Assembly (NCBI GenBank): GCA_021162205.1
Contig: JAGGZE010000065.1
Location: 1-36,168, forward strand
Direction: 5' to 3'
Source of the DNA: a bacterium
GTDB taxonomy: Bacteria > UBP14 > UBA6098 > B30-G16
Length of the DNA: 36,168 bases
Positions 27,714-35,774 of this stretch are shown here, piece by piece. Both the position numbers and the translations under genes were made by a program. The notes beneath the pieces are model-generated. The model was not told the origin of the DNA, did no database searches, and worked only from the letters and a program-made list of their open reading frames with translations. How positions within the stretch are numbered: position 1 is the first letter of the stretch; each line of letters starts with the position of its first letter.

Positions 27714-30158
27714 ATGAAAAAGTTAGTATTTTTGAGTGTTCTTGTGCTTTTTGCGGTTTTTGTTGGAGCACAAACGATGGATACTCTGTTTTTCGATGGT
27801 TTTGAATCGGGAGACCTTTCAGGATGGCTGCCAGATGTGCTCGACCCACAATGGCATATCACAAGCGATACATCTCGAACTTATGATGGTGATAGCTGGT
27901 GGAGTGGGAATGAGGAAGTCGGTGGATATGCAGATGGCTGGTTACATCTTCTCGTTTCGCCATCGATAACTCTTCCAACGACAGCAACAGGTTCGCTTAC
28001 TCTCGATATGATGGCAAATTGGTCGGTCGAACCTGCATCTGCGGGAACTCTTTCGGATGGCACCGTAGTCGATGGTTGGGATGGCTTTAATGTTAGAATT
28101 TCAACAGATGGCGGAACAACCTGGGCATTACTCGAACCGACAGATGGTTATCCTTGCTCGGTAATGTATGGTTTTATATATAATATCGATACTTTAACTG
28201 CGGGTTGGGCTGGAAGCAGCAGTGGTTGGGTAGAAAAAACATTCGACCTTTCCGCATATACTGGTCAAACCGTTAATATTGCATTTGCATTTGCATCGGA
28301 TATTTCATATTGCACCGTCGATAACCCCGCACTTTTCGGCGTTCTATTAGATGATATTATGGTTTCGGATGATGCCGACACATATTTTATCGACAATGCC
28401 GATGGCGATACTACCGAGATGACTTTGCTCAATCTATCTATTTCTACTTATATTCCGCTACCTCAGATTTCCGAGATTGAAACTTATGAGGGAACATATT
28501 CGATGTTCGCGCAAAATATTCCCAATGCAGTTTATGCAATCACAACTCCGATTATTCATATCGACGATGATTTTCTTGCCACTGTTTCTTATGAAATATA
28601 TAGAGATGCCCCCGATTGTGAGGGTGATGGTGATGGTTATCTCGACGATTATTATCTCGTATATGTTTCGACCGATAATGGGCTTAGCTGGAATAGACTT
28701 ATTTATGATTGGTATCACGATGGCACCGACCCAGAATGGGCTCTTTGTGAGCATACATCTGGATATAATGCTACTTGGGAAGCAGGTTTAAACCTTTATG
28801 ATTATCGTGGAATGGATGTAAGAATAAAGTTCTTATTCCTTTTTGATAATAATGATGATGGTGGTGCAGGAGCGGGTTTCTATTTGGATAATTTTGCTGT
28901 GTATGGTGTTACTGGACTCGATTATGACGCTGGAATTTCTAATATTTTGACAAGTCCTATCAATGTCGATGAGCCGGCAACAATTTCTTTCGAGGTTACA
29001 GGTTATGGTGTTGAAAGTGGAACTCCGAGAGTTCATTATGCTCTTTATGATTCTGCAACTGCTACCGAAATCGATTCAGACGACCTCGGTATCGTTGGAA
29101 TAACATTTATGGAAATGCAATATGTATCGACCAATTGGACACCGACCGATGAAGGTGCATATTATGTCATTGCCTGGACTACTTATGGACCCGATGAAAA
29201 CCATTCGAATGATACCTGCAGAATCGATTTCCATGTTTATGATGATTTATTTGCAATGGGTTATGACGATGGTGTTTGGGATAGTATGTCTGTAACATTA
29301 GTCGACACATTTGGCGATACGACTGTTTATGGTCCTTACTGGGCTTATGGGCAATGGCTAGCTGTTACAGACCCCTCAGATACGGTGGTCTATCAGGATG
29401 CAATCGGGTTAAGGCTCGAATTGCCAGATGTTACTTCGGATTATTCCTTAAATAGTTTATATTTTCAAGGAATAGGGCAGGGAACGATAGCATTTAAATT
29501 ATTTGCCTTCGACCCTATAGATGGTCCATCGACAAGTCCGTTTGCAGAATATGAAGTTGCACTTCCATCGGATTTTCCTTCTTCGGGACCTCCTGGTGAA
29601 GTATTAAAATATGATTTAACAGAAGCATTACCTTTGACAGACCAATATTTCATCGTTGCTGTTTGTGGCGCCGATGAGGATTCCTGGGTTGCCGTAACTA
29701 CCGATTATAATAATGTCGATACTATGACTTGGTTCGGCGAATATGACCTTTCTTTTGGATTTTATAATTTCTTCCCGCAGACTAATTATGCCGCTCCGCC
29801 TCCTGTATTACAAGCTATGATAAGATGCACGATTTCAAGAGAAGATGGTATAACCGACAAAGATATTTCATCGATTCCATCGCGACCGATACTTCTCGGC
29901 AATACTCCGAATCCATTTAATCCTGCGACCGAGATTTCATTCGAACTTAATGCTTCACAGAATGTCAAACTCGATATTTTAGACCTTTCTGGAAGAGTCG
30001 TTCGCACTCTCGCAGATGGTGAAACAATTCAGGGCAAGCATTCTGTTATTTGGGATGGTATGGATAAACTCGGGAATGAAATGCCATCGGGAATTTATCT
30101 TTATAGACTGAATGCAGGAACAAGAAGTATCACAAGGAAAATGACACTCGTTAGATAG
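27714..30158 (+). CDS. Secreted protein with MAM/choice-of-anchor-like domains and T9SS/FlgD-like C-terminal domain
   Basis: Signal peptide MKKLVFLSVLVLFAVFVGA; 'FFDGFESGDLSGWLPD'; C-term 'NTPNPFNPATEISFELNASQNVKLDILDLSGRVVRTLADGETIQGKHSVIWDGMDKLGNEMPSGIYLYRLNAGTRSITRKMTLVR'. Confidence 0.9.
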   Translation: MKKLVFLSVLVLFAVFVGAQTMDTLFFDGFESGDLSGWLPDVLDPQWHITSDTSRTYDGDSWWSGNEEVGGYADGWLHLLVSPSITLPTTATGSLTLDMMANWSVEPASAGTLSDGTVVDGWDGFNVRISTDGGTTWALLEPTDGYPCSVMYGFIYNIDTLTAGWAGSSSGWVEKTFDLSAYTGQTVNIAFAFASDISYCTVDNPALFGVLLDDIMVSDDADTYFIDNADGDTTEMTLLNLSISTYIPLPQISEIETYEGTYSMFAQNIPNAVYAITTPIIHIDDDFLATVSYEIYRDAPDCEGDGDGYLDDYYLVYVSTDNGLSWNRLIYDWYHDGTDPEWALCEHTSGYNATWEAGLNLYDYRGMDVRIKFLFLFDNNDDGGAGAGFYLDNFAVYGVTGLDYDAGISNILTSPINVDEPATISFEVTGYGVESGTPRVHYALYDSATATEIDSDDLGIVGITFMEMQYVSTNWTPTDEGAYYVIAWTTYGPDENHSNDTCRIDFHVYDDLFAMGYDDGVWDSMSVTLVDTFGDTTVYGPYWAYGQWLAVTDPSDTVVYQDAIGLRLELPDVTSDYSLNSLYFQGIGQGTIAFKLFAFDPIDGPSTSPFAEYEVALPSDFPSSGPPGEVLKYDLTEALPLTDQYFIVAVCGADEDSWVAVTTDYNNVDTMTWFGEYDLSFGFYNFFPQTNYAAPPPVLQAMIRCTISREDGITDKDISSIPSRPILLGNTPNPFNPATEISFELNASQNVKLDILDLSGRVVRTLADGETIQGKHSVIWDGMDKLGNEMPSGIYLYRLNAGTRSITRKMTLVR

Positions 30159-30183
30159 TAGTATATAACGATTAAATCTTGAT

Positions 30184-30211
30184 AGCCCCTCGAATGAGGG
30201 GCTTTTTTTTA
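30184..30211 (+). terminator. Rho-independent terminator
   Basis: AGCCCCTC-GAAT-GAGGGGCT followed by T run. Confidence 0.92.
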
Positions 30212-30263
30212 TGCTCCAAAATATTTAGAGTTCGATATTTTATAGAGAAAATTTAGAAAAAGC

Positions 30264-30317
30264 TTGACAGCTAAAATTTGTTTAGTATTATAATATTAGA
30301 GGAAGCTAATATTATAA
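30264..30317 (+). promoter_or_regulatory. Promoter with overlapping perfect palindrome upstream of the DtxR-family gene (probable metal-responsive operator)
   Basis: TTGACA 30264-30269, TATAAT 30289-30294; perfect 12-bp inverted repeat TTATAATATTAG-AGGAAG-CTAATATTATAA at 30288-30317. Confidence 0.75.
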
Positions 30318-30329
30318 GAGGATTATAAT

Positions 30330-30764
30330 ATGAAAAAGATTTCATCGAAACTCGAAGATTATCTCGAGGCAATTTATCTATTGCAGCAAGAAAACATAGT
30401 TGCTCGTGTTAAGGGAGTTGCGGAAATGCTCGATGTTCGTCCTCCTACCGCGATTTCTGCGATTCAGAGATTAAGTGAACTCGAATTGCTCGAACATCAG
30501 CATTATGGATACATAAAATTGACTCGAAAGGGATTAAAGATTGCTAAATCGGTATATCGAAGGCACGAAACACTATTGATTTTTCTCGTAGATATATTAG
30601 GTCTCGATATAGAAGTGTCGCTGCCGCAGGCTTGTGGAATGGAACATTCGATATCTGCAAAAACGAGAAAAAGGTTCGAATTGCTTACGAATTTCATTAA
30701 ATTCGACCCATCTATTTTGAAAAAGTGGCGTGAATACTGCGAGGAACATTGTGATGAAAAATAA
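30330..30764 (+). CDS. DtxR/MntR-family metal-dependent transcriptional regulator
   Basis: 'SSKLEDYLEAIYLLQQENIVARVKGVAEMLDVRPPTAISAIQRLSELELLEHQHYGYIKLTRKGLKIA' wHTH and dimerisation helices; 144 aa, no C-terminal SH3-like domain. Confidence 0.93.
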   Translation: MKKISSKLEDYLEAIYLLQQENIVARVKGVAEMLDVRPPTAISAIQRLSELELLEHQHYGYIKLTRKGLKIAKSVYRRHETLLIFLVDILGLDIEVSLPQACGMEHSISAKTRKRFELLTNFIKFDPSILKKWREYCEEHCDEK

Positions 30765-32778
30765 GATTACAATCGCTGTGGCGGGCAATCCTAATTCTGG
30801 AAAAACTACTCTTTTCAATTCTATAACCGGTGCATCGCAGAAAGTTGGCAATTGGTCGGGTGTTACGGTTGAAAAAGTCGAAGGTAAAAGAAAATATGGC
30901 GATAAAACACTCGATTTTGTGGATTTACCGGGGACATATTCGCTATCGGCATTCTCACCCGAAGAAAAAATTGCGCGGGATTTTCTATTATACGAGCATC
31001 CCGATGTTGTTTTGGCGGTTATCGATGCCTCACATCTCGAGCGCAATTTATATCTAATCGCTCAAATAATCGATATCGGTCATCCGGCGGTTATCGCATT
31101 GAATATGTTCGACCTCGCTAAAAAGCAAGGGGATGAAATAGATGTCGAGAAAATGTCGGATATACTCGGCATTCCTGTTATTCCAACAATCGGCATCAAA
31201 GGAATCGGTATAGAAAAAGTAATCGATGCTTTGGTCGATGTATCCGAAAAACAAATTCACCCTAAACCATTGATGTATCCCGATGATATCGAAGATTCGC
31301 TTGCGACTATCGATGATGCTCTTCGCTGTTTCAAGGTCGAGGGTTTTGTTCCCAAATGTCATCTTTTAAGGTATGTTATGACAAGACTTTTGGAGGAGGA
31401 CCCCGAGATTTATTCGGAAGTTATATATAAAAGTAAAAATTCTACCGATAATGTAAAGATTATTCAAAATGAGCGGCGGAAACTGGAAAAATTATATAAC
31501 GACGATATTCATACGATTCTCGCTCAAGCGAGATTTGCATGGGCAACAGGTTTGTTCGAGGAGACTGTAAAAATTAATAAAAAGAATAGTTATAATTCAT
31601 TAACCGATAAATTCGATGATTTAGTATTAAATCGCTGGCTCGGTTTCCCGATTTTTGCAGGCATTATGTTTGCAATTTTTTATCTGACCTTCACAGTCGG
31701 TGGTTTTTTGGCAGGTTATTTAGACCAATTTTTTAGCTGGTTGGGTGATATAACTTTTTCTTTCTTAACAGTGCATTTTAATTCGACTTTATTTGCATCG
31801 CTAATATCGGAGGGCATAATCGGTGGAGTCGGTGGTATTGTTGTTTTTCTACCGAATATTTTTATTCTTTTTTTGCTAATCGCTATTCTCGAGGATTCGG
31901 GATATATAGCGCGAGCGGCATTCATAATGGACCGCTTGATGCATAAGTTTGGACTTCATGGGAGAAGTTTCATCCCATTACTGCTCGGTTTCGGATGCAG
32001 TATCCCCGCTATACTTTCCACGAGAACATTGCGCGACCCGAGAGATAGATTATCGACAATGCTTGTGATACCTTTCGTTCCCTGTTCGGCACGGTTGCCT
32101 GTATTGATTATTTTTGCGGGTTTGCTTTTCCCCAAAAACCCATCTATCGTGGTTTTCTCGATGTATTTTTTAGGAATTGTAGTAGCACTTTTAGTGGCAT
32201 TAGTTCTCAAAAAAATATTTTTCGGCGGATTAGCATCGCCATTCGTTATGGAATTACCAAAATATCATTTTCCAGCGTGGCGAATAATATTCAAACATAC
32301 CGCTATACATTCGGGGGCATTTCTACGCAAAGCTGGAACAGTTATACTTCTTGGAGCGATATTAGTTTGGATTCTCGGAAGTCTTCCCGCAGGAGTGCAA
32401 TATGGTTCGGAAAATAGCTATGCAGGGAAACTCGGGAAAATAATTCAACCTGTATTTACACTACAGCATATTCAGTGGCAAGGTGTGGTTGCATTAACTT
32501 TCGGTTTTGTGGCAAAAGAAATCGTTATTTCATCGTTGACCGTATTATATCAAACCGATAAAGCAGAACTTCCCGATAAGCTTGCTACCGATTTCCCTAT
32601 ACCTGTTGCATGGGCATTTCTTGTATTTGCGATGTTATACACGCCTTGTATTGCGACATTGGCGGCTATCAAAGCTGAAACGGGGAAATTTAAATGGGTT
32701 TTTCTATCGGCAGGAATGTCGCTCGGTGTAGCCTGGATTTTGGCACTATTGACTTACATTACAGCATCGATATTGTAG
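30754..32778 (+). CDS. feoB: Ferrous iron transporter FeoB
   Basis: 'ITIAVAGNPNSGKTTLFNSITGASQKVGNWSGVTVEKVEG', 'DLPGTYSLSAFSPEE'; Gate motifs and multiple TM; ATG 30754 overlaps dtxR by 11 nt (ORF also opens at 30730). Confidence 0.96.
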   Translation: MKNKITIAVAGNPNSGKTTLFNSITGASQKVGNWSGVTVEKVEGKRKYGDKTLDFVDLPGTYSLSAFSPEEKIARDFLLYEHPDVVLAVIDASHLERNLYLIAQIIDIGHPAVIALNMFDLAKKQGDEIDVEKMSDILGIPVIPTIGIKGIGIEKVIDALVDVSEKQIHPKPLMYPDDIEDSLATIDDALRCFKVEGFVPKCHLLRYVMTRLLEEDPEIYSEVIYKSKNSTDNVKIIQNERRKLEKLYNDDIHTILAQARFAWATGLFEETVKINKKNSYNSLTDKFDDLVLNRWLGFPIFAGIMFAIFYLTFTVGGFLAGYLDQFFSWLGDITFSFLTVHFNSTLFASLISEGIIGGVGGIVVFLPNIFILFLLIAILEDSGYIARAAFIMDRLMHKFGLHGRSFIPLLLGFGCSIPAILSTRTLRDPRDRLSTMLVIPFVPCSARLPVLIIFAGLLFPKNPSIVVFSMYFLGIVVALLVALVLKKIFFGGLASPFVMELPKYHFPAWRIIFKHTAIHSGAFLRKAGTVILLGAILVWILGSLPAGVQYGSENSYAGKLGKIIQPVFTLQHIQWQGVVALTFGFVAKEIVISSLTVLYQTDKAELPDKLATDFPIPVAWAFLVFAMLYTPCIATLAAIKAETGKFKWVFLSAGMSLGVAWILALLTYITASIL

Positions 32779-32794
32779 ATTAAATATTTTTTAT

Positions 32795-33052
32795 GACACT
32801 GCAAAATGGGCGATTCAGGTGGATGTGAAACACATCGATGACATAGAGGAATTATACGAAGATTGATATTTACTCCATCTTTCCCGCTACGAATTCACTG
32901 CTTGCTATGTAGAAATTTTTCACAGACTCATCGAGGATGAATTTTACACCACTGAAAATATTTACCATCGATTATTTTTTGTTATATTGATAAAAAAATC
33001 GATAGAAATACAATCGAACTCTAAACCAAATATTGCAAATTATTTTAAATAA
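32795..33052 (+). pseudogene. Decayed transposase fragment (IS481-like DDE domain)
   Basis: In-frame read-through: DTAKWAIQVDVKHIDDIEELYED*YLLHLSRYEFTACYVEIFH..., resembling DDE-domain text 'WQ(V/I)DVKHI...LPRYEFTARDV'; one internal TGA, no start. Confidence 0.5.
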
Positions 33053-33072
33053 ATTATCACAATCCAAAATTC

Positions 33073-33109
33073 GCAGGACTAGCTCCCATCATAGTCGACC
33101 TGCTTTTTT
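33073..33109 (+). terminator. Possible terminator downstream of feoB/transposase remnant
   Basis: GCAGGACTA...TAGTCGACCTGC imperfect stem followed by TTTTTT. Confidence 0.45.
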
Positions 33110-33137
33110 GTAAAGACGCAAGATTTTGCGTCTCTAC
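33110..33137. repeat. 28-bp palindromic element GTAAAGACGCAA-GATT-TTGCGTCTCTAC
   Basis: Perfect 8-bp core AGACGCAA/TTGCGTCT plus GTA/TAC outer pairing with one mismatch. Confidence 0.7.
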
Positions 33138-33248
33138 ATTGTTCCTGGATACCATGTGCGTAAAACAGACACAACCATAAAAATTTTACTTGTTTTATTC
33201 GATTTATGAATAATATTGTGAATGAAATAATTTTAATGTGGAGGATTT

Positions 33249-34313
33249 ATGAACTTAGATAAATTTTTCCTTAAAGCGATAGAACAGGGTTCGTCCGACA
33301 TTCATTTTAAAGTCGGCAGGCCACCGATTGTCAGGCTATATGGCGATTTGTTTATTGTCAAAGGCGCTCCGCTTCGCTCAGAGGATATAACTAATCTCGT
33401 GTTCAGTCTTCTTGCACAGGCTAAGGGCAAACACCTTCGTTCATTCACTGAAATCGATACTACTTACTCGATTCCTGGGAAAGCCCGTTTTCGAGTGAAT
33501 ATATATCGTTCTCGCGGCGAATATGCTATTGCGATGCGATATATTCCATTGGAAATTCCAAGTCTCGATGACCTTCGTGTGCCTGTTGTAATGCAGAATA
33601 TCGCTCGCAGACCGAGAGGACTCGTGCTTGTTACTGGAATTACAGGTTCTGGGAAAACGACGACATTAGCTTCGACAGTCGAATTTATGAATAAGCACCG
33701 TAAAGCTCATATTATAACAATCGAGGACCCTATAGAGTTCATCTACACCGACAGCAAATCGGTAATTCATCAGCGTGAGGTAGGGGTAGATACATCGAGT
33801 TTTCTAAAAGCATTAAAAGCTGCACTTCGCGAGAACCCCGATGTCGTTATGGTAGGTGAGATGCGCGAGGTCGATACGATTGCGACAGTTCTTCAAGCTG
33901 CTGAAACAGGTCATCTTGTATTTTCCACATTCCATACTGTCGATGCCAAAGAGACTATTGCACGAATGATTTCATATTTTCCAGAAACGCAGCAGCAGCA
34001 GGTTCGTTCGCAGATTGCGGCTAATTTGATATGTATAATTTCGCAGCGGCTCGTTAAGCGTCGAGATAAGCGTGGTCTTGTGCTTGCCGCAGAGGTTTTA
34101 GTCAACACTGCGACAATTCGTTCGGCGATATTGGAAAATAGAATCGAGCAAATTCCGTCGATTATGGAAAAGGGTTATAAGGAATATGGTATGCAGACAT
34201 TCGACCAGGCGGCTGTGAGATTGGTTAAAGATGGGCTTATCACCGAGGATGCTGGTAGAGCTGCTGCAACTAATACATCTGAATTCGACCGGGCGATTAA
34301 ATTCACTGGATAG
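33249..34313 (+). CDS. pilT: Type IV pilus retraction ATPase PilT
   Basis: Walker A 'GLVLVTGITGSGKTTTLAS', 'IITIEDPIEFIY', 'VMVGEMREVDTIATVLQAAETGHLVFSTFHTVDAKETIARMI'. Confidence 0.96.
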   Translation: MNLDKFFLKAIEQGSSDIHFKVGRPPIVRLYGDLFIVKGAPLRSEDITNLVFSLLAQAKGKHLRSFTEIDTTYSIPGKARFRVNIYRSRGEYAIAMRYIPLEIPSLDDLRVPVVMQNIARRPRGLVLVTGITGSGKTTTLASTVEFMNKHRKAHIITIEDPIEFIYTDSKSVIHQREVGVDTSSFLKALKAALRENPDVVMVGEMREVDTIATVLQAAETGHLVFSTFHTVDAKETIARMISYFPETQQQQVRSQIAANLICIISQRLVKRRDKRGLVLAAEVLVNTATIRSAILENRIEQIPSIMEKGYKEYGMQTFDQAAVRLVKDGLITEDAGRAAATNTSEFDRAIKFTG

Positions 34314-34332
34314 TTTTGTTTAAAATCCTTTT

Positions 34333-34782
34333 ATGAAAATAATAAAAAAAATAATAGCGACATTTTTAGGTGCGGGATATAGTCCGATTGCATCGGGAAC
34401 TGTGGGGAGTTTTTTCGCAGCGGTTCTGATATGGTTTTTACCGACACAATCGATATGGTATGTTATGAGCTTGATTGTCCTTTTGCCGATTGCAGCCTAT
34501 TTTTGTAGTTTCGGTGAGAAATTTTGGAATAAAGAAGATGCCAGCCAGATTGTTTTCGACGAGGTAATCGGAATGGGTATAACTTATGCGTGGATGCCGA
34601 AGGATTGGCGAATTTTCGTGGTCGGTTTTTTCCTGTTTAGAATTTACGATATTTTGAAAATTCCTCCCGCTAATGCAGCAGAAAAAATCAAAGGTGGATG
34701 GGGTGTGCTTTTAGACGATGTCGTAGTCGGTATTTATGCGAATATTGGGTTGTGGATTTTGCGATATTTTCTACACCCTTAG
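34333..34782 (+). CDS. pgpA: Phosphatidylglycerophosphatase A
   Basis: 'LGAGYSPIASGTVGSFFA', 'IVFDEVIGMGITYAWMP', 'FRIYDILKIPPANAAEKIKGGWGVLLDDVVVGIYANI'. Confidence 0.93.
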   Translation: MKIIKKIIATFLGAGYSPIASGTVGSFFAAVLIWFLPTQSIWYVMSLIVLLPIAAYFCSFGEKFWNKEDASQIVFDEVIGMGITYAWMPKDWRIFVVGFFLFRIYDILKIPPANAAEKIKGGWGVLLDDVVVGIYANIGLWILRYFLHP

Positions 34783-34871
34783 GGTGTTTTCTTGGCACAA
34801 ATTTCCTTCCCGATAAAATCGGGAATTCCTTCTTGTGCTGCGTAATCATAACTGGAATGAATGTATTCATT
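34773..34871. repeat. Array 3 of small and nested hairpins
   Basis: ACACCC-TTA-GGGTGT (34773-34787, contains the pgpA stop TAG); nested GCACAA..TTCCCGAT-AAA-ATCGGGAA..TTGTGC (34795-34838); AATGAAT-GT-ATTCATT (34856-34871). Confidence 0.8.
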
Positions 34872-35063
34872 TGCATTGATAATTTTACATTCTAACTTAA
34901 CATGCTCGCATTCGCCTGTGTTCTAAAAGAGGTTTTTCCCAGAAAACATTTATTTTGCGAAAGCAGACAATATTAAATTAAAAAACATTTTGCAATTTTT
35001 GTTTAAATCGGTTATCTAATTTCCCTATGAAAAAACATTTAATTCTAAGGAGAACAATAAAAA

Positions 35064-35738
35064 ATGTCGTATTCGAGAAAAAAGAAAGTTAAGGATAACA
35101 AACCCGAATTTAAGCCGCATAATCAACTTGTTGGATGGGTTTCATTTATACTCGCGATATTACTTGCATTGATTCTGCGAGCCACTATAATTCAAGCTTT
35201 TACGATTCCGTCGGGTTCGATGGAGGATACACTTTTAATCGGCGATTTTTTGCTCGGTGAAAAAATCACATATCATTTTCGTCCTCCGCGTAGGGAAGAG
35301 ATTATCATTTTCGAACATCCTAAAATGCCTGGCAGAGATTTAATCAAACGATGTGTCGCTGTCGAGGGCGATACAGTCGAAGTTAAAAATAAAGATTTAT
35401 TCATAAATGGCAAAAAAGTGCCTCTCGCACCCGGTGGAAAACATATCGACCCGCGATTTTACCCACAGCGGGATAATTTCGGTCCCTATATCGTGCCGAA
35501 AGATTGCGTGTTCGCGATGGGCGATAACCGCGACAATTCCGATGATTCGCGATTTTGGGGACCTGTGCCACTGAAAGATGTCAAAGCTCGTCCTATTTTT
35601 GTATATCTATCTATCGACCTCGGTCCAGAGGCACGCACTATTCAGCATTCTATCGATATTTACAAGGTTCTTCTAAAACGAATATTTCATTTTCCACCTG
35701 CATTTAGATTGAGAAGAATCGGTTTTATTGTCCATTAG
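35064..35738 (+). CDS. lepB: Signal peptidase I
   Basis: 'FTIPSGSMEDTLLIGDFLLGEK' (catalytic Ser), 'GRDLIKRCVAVEGDTVEVK' (catalytic Lys), 'FAMGDNRDNSDDSRFWGPVP'. Confidence 0.96.
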   Translation: MSYSRKKKVKDNKPEFKPHNQLVGWVSFILAILLALILRATIIQAFTIPSGSMEDTLLIGDFLLGEKITYHFRPPRREEIIIFEHPKMPGRDLIKRCVAVEGDTVEVKNKDLFINGKKVPLAPGGKHIDPRFYPQRDNFGPYIVPKDCVFAMGDNRDNSDDSRFWGPVPLKDVKARPIFVYLSIDLGPEARTIQHSIDIYKVLLKRIFHFPPAFRLRRIGFIVH

Positions 35739-35774
35739 AATTTTGATTAAGCATAACAATTTTAAGGGGGATTT

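Noticed and set aside
32795-33052. Reassigned TGA codon (genetic code 4/25) to rescue the transposase fragment
   Set aside because: All well-supported genes read with the standard code and the fragment lacks a start and catalytic C-terminus; decay is simpler.
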